Positions 1-9,035 of a DNA stretch of 64,000 nucleotides are shown piece by piece. The notes below the pieces were generated by a model. The model searched no databases and had not been told where the DNA came from. It worked only from the letters and a program-made list of their open reading frames with translations. The stretch comes from Corynebacterium mucifaciens (GTDB taxonomy: Bacteria > Actinomycetota > Actinomycetes > Mycobacteriales > Mycobacteriaceae). The stretch's first letter is position 1, and each line of letters opens with the position of its first letter. The DNA lies in contig NZ_JAAXPF010000010.1 in assembly GCF_012396315.1 (NCBI RefSeq), forward strand, positions 1-64,000, read 5' to 3'. The position numbers and the translations under genes were made by a program.

Positions 1-194
1 CACCGTCGGTTGAAGTCGACACTCGGCAAAGGGTGCACCACCATCGCCGAGCACCGGCAAGCATTAAGTGCGTAACAACGAGACAACGTCCCCCAAAACG
101 CACTCCAACTTTTTGTCCGCACCCCCCTCCTGGGCGCGAATAGCTGGATCCTTGTAGCTGGATCCGCGCCAACAGAGGGGCTGGGGCCGGGCGG
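1..194. other. window edge, no gene seen
   Basis: No coding region is supportable here. The only visible structure is an 11-bp direct repeat (TAGCTGGATCC) at 141-151 and 155-165, separated by 3 bp. The DUF3515-like gene ends just to its right. Confidence 0.5.
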
Positions 195-1124
195 TCACCG
201 CTCCGTGGTGTGCTCAGCAATGAGGTTGGTCAGGTTTGTGATCGCCTCGTTGCTCTCCGCTTGAGGCAAGGAAGCGGCGACTTGGACGTCGCGGCCCATG
301 GCATACCAGGTGGAGGCGGTTGTGCCGTTGGCAAGTTTCACGTCCTCGAACCAGGGGATCCCGTTGACCTGATCAAGGCGCGCGCCCGGCCCATAATTCT
401 CCGGTTCCGTGACGCCGCAGCGGAGCACAATCGCATCGCGTCCCGGCGCCGACCACGCCACGGTGTGCGAGCTAGCGGCGTCGACGCGGGTGTAGCCGTC
501 GGCAATTGTCTCCGGCGCGGCGGCGAGCAGGTCGTCGCACCTACCGGTGTCGCCGGCCCCGGCGAGGTTCGACAGCGGGGCGGTGCGCTGCTCCGGGGCG
601 GGCCCGGTCAGCGCGCCGGTGGGCAGGGACATCACTGGGGGCTGGCCGTCGCGCAGCTGCTGCAGATCGGCGGTGACGGCCAAGATTGGTGAACGGTCCA
701 CGGTGTACCAGGTGGCGAGCGTGGAGCCGGGGGTGAGATCGTCCACGCGCAGCCAGCGGGCGCCCCCCAGGTCCTCCGTGGCGGCATAGGGGGTGTACTG
801 CGCCGGCGCGTCCACACCGCAACGCAGCGTGATGCGTTCGGTGGAGGAGGCTTGCCACGCGGCGGCCCCGTCGGGCGCGGGCTGAGCCAACTCGGCGCGC
901 TTGAGGCCGGCGAGGGTGTCTGGGAGGTCGTCGACAAGGGCGGCGCACTCGGGAGAATCTGCTTCAGGCGCGGGCAGTTCCGTCATCGCCACAGGCTGAA
1001 GTGCGACACGCTGGAAGTACACCCGCGCACCAACTAGGACGCCGAGCACCAGCAGTACCGCTAGCCCAAGGCTGATGTAGATGGTCGTGCGGTTAATCTG
1101 TGGGTCGTGCGCCGTCGAGCTCAT
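195..1124 (-). CDS. DUF3515-like membrane-anchored protein, tandem domain
   Basis: A 309-aa protein with a short cytoplasmic N-terminus, one membrane segment (about residues 12-32), and an extracytoplasmic remainder. The outer part contains two related units, about 52-145 and 178-265. Each has an N-terminal Cys, an AW motif, an LRCGV motif and a P-x-x-Y-x-P stretch, followed by a W. This matches the actinobacterial DUF3515 family, usually a single unit of about 150-190 aa, and suggests an internal duplication. The function is unknown. The ATG at 1124 is chosen over longer in-frame starts because TACAGT lies 7 nt upstream, which fits a leaderless mRNA, and because it leaves the divergent thiL start free. 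Confidence 0.75.
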   Translation of the reverse strand: MSSTAHDPQINRTTIYISLGLAVLLVLGVLVGARVYFQRVALQPVAMTELPAPEADSPECAALVDDLPDTLAGLKRAELAQPAPDGAAAWQASSTERITLRCGVDAPAQYTPYAATEDLGGARWLRVDDLTPGSTLATWYTVDRSPILAVTADLQQLRDGQPPVMSLPTGALTGPAPEQRTAPLSNLAGAGDTGRCDDLLAAAPETIADGYTRVDAASSHTVAWSAPGRDAIVLRCGVTEPENYGPGARLDQVNGIPWFEDVKLANGTTASTWYAMGRDVQVAASLPQAESNEAITNLTNLIAEHTTER

Positions 1125-1131
1125 GGCGGCA

Positions 1132-1140
1132 ACTGTAGTG
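1132..1140. promoter_or_regulatory. overlapping divergent -10 boxes (DUF3515-like gene / thiL)
   Basis: On the minus strand TACAGT (1137-1132) stands 7 nt before the DUF3515-like ATG. On the plus strand the same bases give a TGTAGT-type -10 about 20 nt before the thiL GTG. Only 33 bp separate the two start codons, so both promoters must share this DNA. Confidence 0.45.
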
Positions 1141-1157
1141 AAAGGGCTGGCGAGGAC

Positions 1158-2120
1158 GTGATTGAGACAGGCTTTCCCACCGGCGGGCCGACCTTGCGCG
1201 AGCTTGGAGAGCGCGAGGTGATCAACCGCATCCGCGCGCAGGCCCCGTCCACGGTCAACGGCGACGACGCCGCGGTGCTGGCCCCCGCTGCCCCGAATTC
1301 GCGGGTTGTCGCCGCTACCGACATGTCCGTGGAGGGCATCCACTTCAGTGCTGACACCACGACTCCCTACTGTGTGGGCCGCAAAGTGGCGCTGCAAAAC
1401 TTCGCCGACATCGAGGCCATGGGCGCGCGCCCTATCGCGGCCCTCATGGCCGTTTCAGCCCACCCCGACACACCAGTGCGGGTAATGGAGGACATCGCCC
1501 GCGGGGCAGGGGACATGGCCGCGCAGTACGCCTGCGAGCTCGTCGGCGGGGACGTGACGAGCGGCGAGCGCCTGGTGGTGTCGGTGTCAGCCATCGGCGC
1601 GCTCGGCGGCAGCCGCCCGCCGCTGACGCTGAGCGCCGCGCGCCCCGGCCACCGCGTGATCGCCCACGGGCAGTTCGGCTACTCCGCTGCCGGGCTCGCG
1701 CTGCTGCAAGCCGGGGTGGGGATTCCGGAGGAGCTCGAGCCGCTGGTAGCCGCGCACCAGGTGCCGCAGTTGACGCCGGGCCGCGGGGTGGTTGCGCGCG
1801 CCGCAGGTGCGTGCGCGATGACGGACAATTCGGACGGCCTCATTCGCGACATTTCGCAGATAGCGGACGCCTCGGACGTGGGTATCGAGCTGGCGTCCAA
1901 CGCGCTGGCCCCCGATGCGCTCCTCGTGCAGGCCGGCACCCTGCTCGGGGTGGACCCGTGGGAATGGGTGCTCGGCGGCGGGGAGGACCACACGCTCATC
2001 GGCACCATCGAGGGTTCCGCGCCCGTTGGTTTCCGCTCCATTGGTACCGTTTCTAAAAAGCCGGGCGTGCGTATCGACGGCTCCGCGCCCTCCACCGACG
2101 CAGGGTGGGAGAGCTTCTGA
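1158..2120 (+). CDS. thiL: thiamine-monophosphate kinase
   Basis: ThiL phosphorylates thiamine monophosphate with ATP to thiamine diphosphate in the cytoplasm. The 320-aa product has the family's N-terminal NGDDAAV metal/nucleotide motif (about residues 34-40), TDM at 54-56, a FADIEAMGA stretch and VGGD. It ends with a GGGEDH motif typical of the AIR-synthase-like C-terminal domain. The GTG at 1158 is preferred to an in-frame GTG at 1107, because the longer form would overlap the divergent gene and adds a low-complexity N-terminus. An AAAGGG lies 11 nt upstream. The stop overlaps the ung start (TGATG), so translation is probably coupled. Confidence 0.93.
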   Translation: MIETGFPTGGPTLRELGEREVINRIRAQAPSTVNGDDAAVLAPAAPNSRVVAATDMSVEGIHFSADTTTPYCVGRKVALQNFADIEAMGARPIAALMAVSAHPDTPVRVMEDIARGAGDMAAQYACELVGGDVTSGERLVVSVSAIGALGGSRPPLTLSAARPGHRVIAHGQFGYSAAGLALLQAGVGIPEELEPLVAAHQVPQLTPGRGVVARAAGACAMTDNSDGLIRDISQIADASDVGIELASNALAPDALLVQAGTLLGVDPWEWVLGGGEDHTLIGTIEGSAPVGFRSIGTVSKKPGVRIDGSAPSTDAGWESF

Positions 2121-2761
2121 TGCTTCCGGTTCATGAATCCTGGCAGGCGCCGCTGGCCCCAGTAGAAGACCAGATCCACGCGATGGGGGACTTCTTACGC
2201 GCTGAAGGCAAGTACCTCCCGAAAGGCCACGACATCTTGCGCGCCTTTGCCGACCCGTTCGACGACGTGCGGGTGCTCATCCTCGGCCAAGACCCGTACC
2301 CCACGCCGGGCCACCCGATGGGGCTCGCCTTTTCCACGCAGCCTGGGGTGGCCGCGCCGCGTTCTCTGGTGAACATCTACAAGGAGCTCCAGGATGACCT
2401 GGGTATTCCGCCCCGCGCGGACGGGGACCTCAGCTCCTGGTCCAAACAGGGCATCCTGTTGCTTAACCGGGTGCTCACCGTGCGCCCCGGTAAACCCGCA
2501 TCCCACCGCGGGAAAGGGTGGGAGGCCGTCACCCAGGCCGCCATCGAGGCGTTGGTGCAACGCGATGCGCCGTTGGTGGCGGTGCTGTGGGGGCGCGACG
2601 CGCAATCCGCCGCTAGGTTTCTCGGCGACACCCCGCGCATTGAATCGCCGCACCCCTCGCCCCTGTCCGCGTCCCGGGGATTTTTCGGCTCCCGTCCGTT
2701 TTCGCGCGCCAACGAAGCGCTCGAGGCGATGGGTGCCCAACCGGTGGACTGGGCGCTCTAA
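2120..2761 (+). CDS. ung: uracil-DNA glycosylase
   Basis: This enzyme removes uracil from DNA in base-excision repair. The 213-aa family-1 UDG has the water-activating motif [13 protein letters not shown] with catalytic Asp near residue 58, the LLLNRVLTV segment, and the HPSPLS leucine-loop motif with His near 178. The ATG at 2120 overlaps the thiL stop. A GTG at 2105 is possible, but the ATG has a GGGAGAG ribosome-binding site at good distance. It sits between thiL and the FakA-like gene, as in other corynebacteria. Confidence 0.95.
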   Translation: MLPVHESWQAPLAPVEDQIHAMGDFLRAEGKYLPKGHDILRAFADPFDDVRVLILGQDPYPTPGHPMGLAFSTQPGVAAPRSLVNIYKELQDDLGIPPRADGDLSSWSKQGILLLNRVLTVRPGKPASHRGKGWEAVTQAAIEALVQRDAPLVAVLWGRDAQSAARFLGDTPRIESPHPSPLSASRGFFGSRPFSRANEALEAMGAQPVDWAL

Positions 2762-2771
2762 CCGGACACTG

Positions 2772-2777
2772 TAAACT
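2772..2777 (+). promoter_or_regulatory. -10 box before FakA-like gene
   Basis: TAAACT lies 8 nt before the ATG at 2786 with no Shine-Dalgarno between them. This is consistent with a leaderless or very short-leader transcript. Confidence 0.45.
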
Positions 2778-2785
2778 CTCCCAGC

Positions 2786-4315
2786 ATGTCCGCATCTCCA
2801 CTTACCGACGGCACGCGTCTGCTCGCATGGGCCCGCCGAGCCGCCGGCGAGCTGGAGCGCAAACGCGCCGAAATCAACGAGCTCAACGTCTTCCCGGTGC
2901 CCGACGCGGATACCGGCTCGAACATGGCGCACACCATGGCCGCCGCGGTGCAGGAGGCGTCGCAGTTGCCTGAGGGTGCATCCCTCACCGAGGTGGCAGA
3001 GGCCCTCTCCGTGGGTGCGGTGCGAGGGGCGCGCGGCAACTCTGGCGTTGTCCTTTCCCAGGTCATGCGGGGGCTGGCGCAGGCGTCGCGGCGCGACATC
3101 GAAGAAGGGGAGATGCTGGCGGATGCGTTGAACAGCGCTGTTGGGTTTGTCGACCGTGCGATTGCCGAGCCGGTTGAGGGCACCATCATCACCGTGCTGC
3201 GCTCCGCCGCCGAGGCGGCCCAGACAAGCGAGGGGCGTTCGCTCGGCGACGTGGCAACCGCGGCGACCGCAGGCGCCCGCAACGCGTTGGCGTTGACCCA
3301 GACCCAGCTGCCCCAACTGCGCGAGGCGGGCGTGGTCGACGCCGGCGGGGCGGGTCTCGTGGCGGTGCTGGAGACGCTCGCTCAGCCGCTGGGCGAGCCG
3401 GAGGACGTCGTGAAGCAGCAGCCTGCGGACGCTGGCCACGGTATGGCAGCCGAGCTGGAAGTGATGTTCAACTTCCGGGGTGACCTCGACGCGCTCCAGG
3501 AGCAGCTTGCCGGGATGGGCGAAAGCCTGGTCATCGCACGGCTTGACGAGCAGGACGGCAGGGTGCACATCCACTCCCGCGAGGCGGGCGCGGTCATCGA
3601 GACGGCGTTCGCGGCCGGCGAGGTCAGCGAGCTGCGGCTGGAAGTGCTCCCAGGCGAAGCGCCCCGCGGGGCACCCGCGCGTCTCGTCATCGCAGTGACG
3701 CCGCCGGGTTCCGTCGCGTCACTGTACGGGGCATCCGGTGCGGTGACAGTCGCGCCGGGCCCTGACGTGGCTAAGGCCATGTTGAACGCGATCACGCGCT
3801 CGGGCAGCGAGGAGGTCATCGTGCTGCCCAACGGCCAGCTCAGCAACAGTGAGCTCGCGGAGGTCGAGCACGCGGCGCGCGCCGTGGAGCAAACCATCAC
3901 CATCCTGCCCACCGTGCGTCTCATCTCCGGCATCGCGGCATTGTCCGTGCACGACCCCGCGCAACCGCTTGCCACTGCCGCGTTCACCATGTCAGAGGCG
4001 GCCGGGGAGATGCGCACAGCCTTGGCCGTTCGTGCCGAGAGGGGGGCGCTCACCGTGTCGGGGGCGGTGGCCAAAGGCGACGTGGTTGTCACCACACGCG
4101 GCGAGCACATGCTCATCGCGGACGAGCCGTTGGAGGCGGTTGAGCGCGCGTGCCGGCGGTTGCTGGAACACGGCGGCGAGCAGGTGAGCATCCTTTTCGA
4201 CCCGGATGAATTGCACGCGGAGGCGCTGGAGCGGCTGGGGCAGAGCCTTGGCGTCGACGTGATGGTTTATCCTGCAGACGGTCTGCAAGCCTGCGCGGAG
4301 ATCGGGGTGGAGTGA
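2786..4315 (+). CDS. DAK2/DhaL-domain kinase, FakA-like
   Basis: A 509-aa protein of the FakA/YloV family. The N-terminal DhaL domain carries NVFPVPDADTGSNM (residues 34-47), whose Asp residues hold Mg-ATP. A middle domain contains VHIHS with a candidate catalytic His (about 261-263), and a C-terminal domain ends with a DELHAEAL helix and VMVYPADG. In Firmicutes FakA phosphorylates fatty acids bound to a FakB partner; the actinobacterial role is less defined, so the substrate is inferred. No DegV/FakB gene is adjacent. The stop is 1 bp from the recG start, so the two are probably co-transcribed. Confidence 0.85.
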   Translation: MSASPLTDGTRLLAWARRAAGELERKRAEINELNVFPVPDADTGSNMAHTMAAAVQEASQLPEGASLTEVAEALSVGAVRGARGNSGVVLSQVMRGLAQASRRDIEEGEMLADALNSAVGFVDRAIAEPVEGTIITVLRSAAEAAQTSEGRSLGDVATAATAGARNALALTQTQLPQLREAGVVDAGGAGLVAVLETLAQPLGEPEDVVKQQPADAGHGMAAELEVMFNFRGDLDALQEQLAGMGESLVIARLDEQDGRVHIHSREAGAVIETAFAAGEVSELRLEVLPGEAPRGAPARLVIAVTPPGSVASLYGASGAVTVAPGPDVAKAMLNAITRSGSEEVIVLPNGQLSNSELAEVEHAARAVEQTITILPTVRLISGIAALSVHDPAQPLATAAFTMSEAAGEMRTALAVRAERGALTVSGAVAKGDVVVTTRGEHMLIADEPLEAVERACRRLLEHGGEQVSILFDPDELHAEALERLGQSLGVDVMVYPADGLQACAEIGVE

Positions 4316-4316
4316 C

Positions 4317-6419
4317 ATGCTGGGGTTCGAGGACACACGCCCGTTGAACCTGGTCATTCCGTTGAAACAGGCCAAGGCGATGGGCAAGCACCTCGACATC
4401 CACACATGCGGGGAGCTGCTGCGCCACTATCCGCGCCGCTACCTGCATTACGGCACTGGGGCCGACCTTGCCGGGGTAGAGCCGGGCGATACGCTCACCG
4501 TGATAGGCAAAGTTACCGCCACCGAGCAGTTCACCACCAACAAGCAGCCGAAACGGCCGATTTACAAGGTGCACGTCAACGACGGCCGCCAGGTATTTTT
4601 GGCCACGTTTTTCGGGTCCCACTACGCGCAGCGCGTGCTCAAAGAGGGCCGGCGTGTCATGCTCACCGGCAAGTACAACGTCTTCCGCAACCAGCCGCAG
4701 CTGTCGCATCCGGATTTCGTGCTTCTGGACGGCCCGACGGAGGCCACCGGATCGCTCAAGCAGCTGGGGCATTTCGGCAACATCGAGGACATGCTGCGCG
4801 GGCGCGAGTGGCTGCCCATCTACCCGGCGGTGAAAAACGTCAGCACCTGGACCATCATGGGTGCCATACACGCGGTGCTGCAGTCGCTGCCGCCTATCGA
4901 CGAGCCCCTCGGTTTCACCCCCATCGGCTTTGTGCCCCTGAACTCGGCGGTGCGCCAGATCCACGAACCGGGGCCCGACGGCCCGTCGCGGGCGCTGCAG
5001 CGGCTGAAGTACGACGAGGCGCTCTCGGTCGCGCTCGCCATGGGTGTGCGGCGGGCGGATGCGCAGGCCCGCACCGCGCTTGCACTGCCGCGCGTCACTG
5101 GCCGGGACCAAGACCTCCTGGTAGAACGGCTGCCCTTCCCACTCACGGCCGGCCAGGACGAGGTTGTTGCGGAGATCTCCCGCGACATGGCGGACACCGT
5201 GCCGATGAGCAGGTTGCTGCAGGGCGAGGTGGGCTCCGGTAAGACCATCGTGGCGTTGATCGCGATGCTCCAAGCCGTGGACAACGGCGCGCAGTGCGCA
5301 TTCCTGGCGCCCACCGAGGTGTTGGTGATGCAGCACGCCCGCTCGATGACCCAGGTGCTCATGAACGCGGGCGTGCCCACCAGGGTGGTGGCGCTGACCG
5401 GATCGATGTCCGCGGCCCAGAAGCAGGACGCGCTGCTGAAGATCGTCTCCGGCGAGGCGGACATCGTGGTCGGGACCCATGCGCTCATCCAGGACGGTGT
5501 GGATTTCTTCCAGTTAGGCTTGGTGGTGGTGGATGAGCAACACCGCTTCGGGGTGGAGCAACGGGACGCTCTTCGTGCCAAGGCGGGGGAGACAACACCT
5601 CACCTGCTGGTGATGACGGCAACGCCGATCCCGCGCACGATCGCTATGACCGTCTTCGGGGACCTGGCAGTCTCCACCCTGCGCGAGCTGCCCGGGGGGC
5701 GAAAGCCCATCCAGTCCGCGGTGGTGCCGGAGTTCAAGCCGCGCTGGGTCGCGCGGGCGTGGGAAAAGATCCGGGAGGAAGTCGCCGGCGGGCACCAGGC
5801 CTATGTCGTGTGCCCGCGCATTGAGGGCGAGGGCGGGGTGCTCGAAATGTTCGCCGAGCTTGCTTCTACCGAGTTCGCGGGGCTGAGCGTCGCCTTCCTC
5901 CACGGCCGAATGAGCGGCGAGGAAAAAGATGCCGTGATGGCGGATTTCGCTGCCGGTGGAGTGGATGTCTTGGTCGCCACCACCGTCATCGAGGTCGGCG
6001 TGGATGTGCCCAACGCGACGGTGATGATGGTGCGCGAATCGGAACACTTTGGCGTGTCCCAACTGCACCAGCTGCGTGGGCGTGTGGGGCGTGGCGGTAA
6101 CCAGTCCCTATGCCTGTTCCACACGCTCGCGGAAGAGCACACGCCGTCCTTTGAGCGGGTTGCCCAGGTCGCCAGCACGTCCGACGGGTTCGCCCTGGCG
6201 GAACTCGACCTTCTGAACCGCCGCGAGGGCGACGTGCTGGGCAAGCAGCAATCTGGCAAACACCGCACGCTGCGGCTTCTCCACTTGGCGGAGGACTTTG
6301 AGGTGGTCCGCCGCGCCTACGACGACGCCGCGCGCCTGGTGGCCGACAACCTCGAATTCACCCGAGCCGCCACGGCGGACTTCGCGGCAGAAGACTTTGA
6401 GTATTTGGACAAAAGCTAG
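4317..6419 (+). CDS. recG: ATP-dependent DNA helicase RecG
   Basis: RecG remodels stalled forks and branch-migrates Holliday junctions. The 700-aa protein has the N-terminal OB/wedge region, then SF2 motifs: Walker A GEVGSGKT (303-310), DEQH box (about 406), TATPIPRT (motif III), LHGRM and QLRGRVGRG (motif VI). The C-terminal TRG-like region follows. Length is normal for the family (about 690-710). The ATG follows the previous stop by one base. The TCCR/AATG-like order recG-rsmD-coaD downstream is standard in Actinobacteria. Confidence 0.96.
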   Translation: MLGFEDTRPLNLVIPLKQAKAMGKHLDIHTCGELLRHYPRRYLHYGTGADLAGVEPGDTLTVIGKVTATEQFTTNKQPKRPIYKVHVNDGRQVFLATFFGSHYAQRVLKEGRRVMLTGKYNVFRNQPQLSHPDFVLLDGPTEATGSLKQLGHFGNIEDMLRGREWLPIYPAVKNVSTWTIMGAIHAVLQSLPPIDEPLGFTPIGFVPLNSAVRQIHEPGPDGPSRALQRLKYDEALSVALAMGVRRADAQARTALALPRVTGRDQDLLVERLPFPLTAGQDEVVAEISRDMADTVPMSRLLQGEVGSGKTIVALIAMLQAVDNGAQCAFLAPTEVLVMQHARSMTQVLMNAGVPTRVVALTGSMSAAQKQDALLKIVSGEADIVVGTHALIQDGVDFFQLGLVVVDEQHRFGVEQRDALRAKAGETTPHLLVMTATPIPRTIAMTVFGDLAVSTLRELPGGRKPIQSAVVPEFKPRWVARAWEKIREEVAGGHQAYVVCPRIEGEGGVLEMFAELASTEFAGLSVAFLHGRMSGEEKDAVMADFAAGGVDVLVATTVIEVGVDVPNATVMMVRESEHFGVSQLHQLRGRVGRGGNQSLCLFHTLAEEHTPSFERVAQVASTSDGFALAELDLLNRREGDVLGKQQSGKHRTLRLLHLAEDFEVVRRAYDDAARLVADNLEFTRAATADFAAEDFEYLDKS

Positions 6420-6424
6420 CGCGT

Positions 6425-6430
6425 TAGAGT
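6425..6430 (+). promoter_or_regulatory. -10 box before rsmD
   Basis: TAGAGT stands 7 nt before the ATG at 6438. No Shine-Dalgarno is visible, so leaderless initiation from this box is likely even though recG ends only 18 bp upstream. Confidence 0.4.
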
Positions 6431-6437
6431 TGTGGCC

Positions 6438-7034
6438 ATGAACCGCATCATTTCCGGCGAGGCCCGCGGCCGAAAAATCAAGGTGCCGCCAGAGGGCACG
6501 CGCCCCACTTCTGACCGCGCGCGGGAGGGACTGTTCTCCTCCCTGCAGGTCCGTTTCGGCTTCGTGGACATGCACGTGCTCGACCTTTTTGCCGGCTCCG
6601 GTGCACTTGGGCTCGAGGCCGCCTCCCGGGGCGCTGCAGAGGTGGTGCTGGTGGAAAACAACCCCGAGGCCGTGCGCGTCATCGAATTCAATGCCGGTGT
6701 GGTGGGCCACCCGAACACCGTTGTCGAGCCAGTCAAAGCGTCCACGTACTTGGCCCGCGCTCCGCGCAACCACTTCGACATGGTGCTCGCGGATCCGCCG
6801 TACGAGCTGGCGGATGAAGCGGTCGCCGAGATGGTGGAGGCGCTCAAGCCAGTGCTTCGAGACGGCGCCGTGGTGGTAGTTGAGCGCCACCGGGAAAGCC
6901 CGGAAACAGCGTGGCCGGAGGAGTTCACACCCACCGGCCAGAAGCTGAAAAAACGGCTCTACGGTATTGCGCGGATGGACATGGCTGTTTACGCGGACCC
7001 GGACGCTGAGACGGTCGCGGAAGGGGAGGGATAG
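6438..7034 (+). CDS. rsmD: 16S rRNA m2G966 methyltransferase
   Basis: RsmD methylates G966 of 16S rRNA using S-adenosylmethionine. The 198-aa Rossmann-fold protein has the family N-terminus RIISGEARGRKI, SAM motif I DLFAGSGALG (about 49-58), an acidic VENN, and the catalytic DPPYE (119-123). The ATG at 6438 is preferred to a GTG 6 nt earlier because of TAGAGT 7 nt before it. It abuts coaD (stop TAG followed directly by the coaD ATG), a conserved pairing. Confidence 0.93.
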   Translation: MNRIISGEARGRKIKVPPEGTRPTSDRAREGLFSSLQVRFGFVDMHVLDLFAGSGALGLEAASRGAAEVVLVENNPEAVRVIEFNAGVVGHPNTVVEPVKASTYLARAPRNHFDMVLADPPYELADEAVAEMVEALKPVLRDGAVVVVERHRESPETAWPEEFTPTGQKLKKRLYGIARMDMAVYADPDAETVAEGEG

Positions 7035-7511
7035 ATGACTACCGCGGCGTGCCCTGGCTCGTTCGATCCGATCACCAACGGGCACTTAGATATCGTCACC
7101 CGCGCCTCCCGTCATTTCGACGAGGTGGTGGTGCTGGTGACAGGAAACCCGACAAAGACCTCGGGCCTGTTCACTATCGACGAGCGCGTGGAGCTCATCC
7201 GCGAGGCCACGGCGCACCTCAATGGAGTGCGCGTGGACAGCTGGGGAGGGCTGCTGGTGGACTACACCTCCGCCCACCACATTACGGCGTTGGTGAAAGG
7301 GCTTCGCTCCTCCCTTGACTACGAGTACGAGCTACCCATGGCCCAGATGAACCGCCGCCTCACCGGTGTGGACACGTACTTCCTGCTCACGGACGAGAAA
7401 TACGGCTACATCTCGTCCTCGTTGACCAAAGAAGTGGCCAAGTACGGCGGCGATGTCACGGGACTTGTGCCTGATACCGTCCGCGAGGCAATGTCGAAGA
7501 AGTTCCGTTAA
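7035..7511 (+). CDS. coaD: phosphopantetheine adenylyltransferase
   Basis: CoaD transfers AMP from ATP to 4'-phosphopantetheine, the fourth step of coenzyme A synthesis. The 158-aa nucleotidyltransferase has PGSFDPITNGHLDI (7-20), with the T/HxGH-type motif, and the C-terminal GYISSSLTKEVA corresponding to the ISSxxx motif. Length is typical (about 160 aa). An AAGGGGAGGG ribosome site lies inside the end of rsmD. The stop overlaps the next ATG (TAATG), suggesting coupling with the TSUP gene. The last CoA step, coaE, lies far away at 37.3 kb. Confidence 0.96.
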   Translation: MTTAACPGSFDPITNGHLDIVTRASRHFDEVVVLVTGNPTKTSGLFTIDERVELIREATAHLNGVRVDSWGGLLVDYTSAHHITALVKGLRSSLDYEYELPMAQMNRRLTGVDTYFLLTDEKYGYISSSLTKEVAKYGGDVTGLVPDTVREAMSKKFR

Positions 7512-8248
7512 TGTTGCAGGTTCTCGGGGTCGGGATTGCCGTCGCCGTCGGCGCTGCCATGCAGCGTATTTCCGGCATGGGCGTGGGGTTGATTGCGGCC
7601 CCGGTGCTCTCGTTGCTGCTCGGGCCTGTCGACGGCGTGCTCCTGGTCAACCTGCTCGCAGTCATCAACGCCGCCACCAATACCTGGGGTATGCGCGCAG
7701 ACGTGGACTGGCAGAAATTCGCCCCCATCGCGCTGGCAATGGTCCTCGGCGTGGTGCCAGGAGCCTGGGTAGTGGCGAGCGCGCCGACGGACGTGCTGCT
7801 TATCCTCGTCGGCGCGTTGTTGCTCCTCGCACTGTCCATTGTCACGCTGGGCAAGCGCTATGTGCCGCAGGTGGAAGGCGCCCTGCCCGCCGCCGTGTCC
7901 GGAGCCATTGGCGGGTTCATGAACACGCTCGCTGGCGTGGCGGGCCCCGCGATCACCGTGTACGCGGAGGCCGCGCGCTGGCCGCAGAAGGTGTACGCCG
8001 CGACGCTGCAGCCGATCTTTCTGGTCGGCGGCTCGCTGTCGTTCACGGTGAAAGTGCTCTCGGGTGCAGCGGATATCACCGCCATCGAGCCCGCGCTGTG
8101 GGCCGCTACGCTGACAGCCCTCGTGGCGGGTATTGCAGCGGGCACCAAGTTGGCGCCGCGCGTGCCGTCCACAATCGCGCACCGCATCGCGCTCGGACTC
8201 GCCTTCCTGGGCGGGGCGACGGCGCTGGTGCGCGGCCTGTTCCTCTAA
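7511..8248 (+). CDS. TSUP/TauE-SafE family membrane exporter
   Basis: A 245-aa very hydrophobic protein with about eight membrane segments in two halves. The first half has QRISGMGVGLIAAPVLSLL and the second has GGFMNTLAGVAGPAITVY, the repeated G-x-x-x-G-P pattern of TauE/SafE (TSUP) transporters. Members move sulfonates, sulfite or other organic anions; the substrate here cannot be inferred. It overlaps the coaD stop and ends 13 bp from the convergent ABC ATPase gene without an obvious terminator between them. Confidence 0.8.
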   Translation: MLQVLGVGIAVAVGAAMQRISGMGVGLIAAPVLSLLLGPVDGVLLVNLLAVINAATNTWGMRADVDWQKFAPIALAMVLGVVPGAWVVASAPTDVLLILVGALLLLALSIVTLGKRYVPQVEGALPAAVSGAIGGFMNTLAGVAGPAITVYAEAARWPQKVYAATLQPIFLVGGSLSFTVKVLSGAADITAIEPALWAATLTALVAGIAAGTKLAPRVPSTIAHRIALGLAFLGGATALVRGLFL

Positions 8249-8261
8249 CGCGCTGGTCGTA

Positions 8262-9035
8262 CTAGAACAGGGTGGAGACGAACGCCTTGGTGCGTTCGTG
8301 CTGCGGGTTGTCCAGCACCTCCTCCGGGGTGCCGTATTCGATGATCTGGCCGCCGTCCATGAACGCGACCTTGTCCGCCACTTCGCGCGCGAATGCCAGC
8401 TCATGGGTGACTACCAGCATCGTCATGCCCTGCTCAGCCAGGTCGCGCATCACGCGCAGAACCTCGCCGACGAGTTCGGGGTCCAGGGCGGACGTGGGCT
8501 CGTCGAAAAGCATGAGCTTCGGATCCATCGCCACCGCTCGCGCGATGGCGACGCGCTGCTGCTGGCCGCCTGAGAGCTGGATCGGGTAGGCGTCCGCCTT
8601 GCTGCCCAGACCGACCATCTCCAGCAGCTCCATCGCGCGAGTTTTCGCCTGCTCCACCGGCTGGCCCTTGACGTGCACCGGCGCCTCAATGATGTTGTCG
8701 AGCACGGTGCGGTGCCCGAAAAGGTTGAAGTTTTGGAACACCATGCCGATGTCCCGGCGTTGCCTCGCGGCGTCCTTCTCGCTCATCTCGTGGAGCACAC
8801 CGTTTCGGTCGTGGTAGCCAATGAGTTCGCCGTCCACGTACAACCGGCCGGCGCTAATCTTTTCCAAGTGGTTCACGCAGCGGAGCAAGGTGGACTTGCC
8901 GGAACCCGAGGGCCCGATCAAGCACGCCACTTCACCGGCAGCCACCTCGAGATCGATGCCCTTGAGCACGTCTAGGTTGCCGAAGGATTTCCACACGTCC
9001 ACGGCCTGAATCATCGGCGTCTGCTTGATGGTCAT
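8262..9035 (-). CDS. polar amino-acid ABC transporter ATP-binding protein
   Basis: A 257-aa cytoplasmic ATPase that energises the importer encoded with the two genes upstream. It has Walker A GPSGSGKS (41-48), a Q-loop VFQNFNLF (about 98-105), the LSGGQQQR signature (153-160), DEPT (177-180) and switch His in VTHE. It resembles GlnQ/HisP/ArtP ATPases of the polar amino-acid uptake family. The ATG overlaps the permease stop by 3 bp (ATGA), so translation is coupled. The exact substrate is unknown. Confidence 0.92.
   Translation of the reverse strand: MTIKQTPMIQAVDVWKSFGNLDVLKGIDLEVAAGEVACLIGPSGSGKSTLLRCVNHLEKISAGRLYVDGELIGYHDRNGVLHEMSEKDAARQRRDIGMVFQNFNLFGHRTVLDNIIEAPVHVKGQPVEQAKTRAMELLEMVGLGSKADAYPIQLSGGQQQRVAIARAVAMDPKLMLFDEPTSALDPELVGEVLRVMRDLAEQGMTMLVVTHELAFAREVADKVAFMDGGQIIEYGTPEEVLDNPQHERTKAFVSTLF

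Noticed and set aside
141..165. Tandem TAGCTGGATCC repeat as a regulatory site
   Set aside because: Two 11-bp copies in a short non-coding stretch; no gene start lies downstream in the window to give it meaning.
2195..5480. Long minus-strand frames opposite ung, the FakA-like gene and recG
   Set aside because: His/Arg/Gly-rich translations without domains, antisense to well-supported genes.
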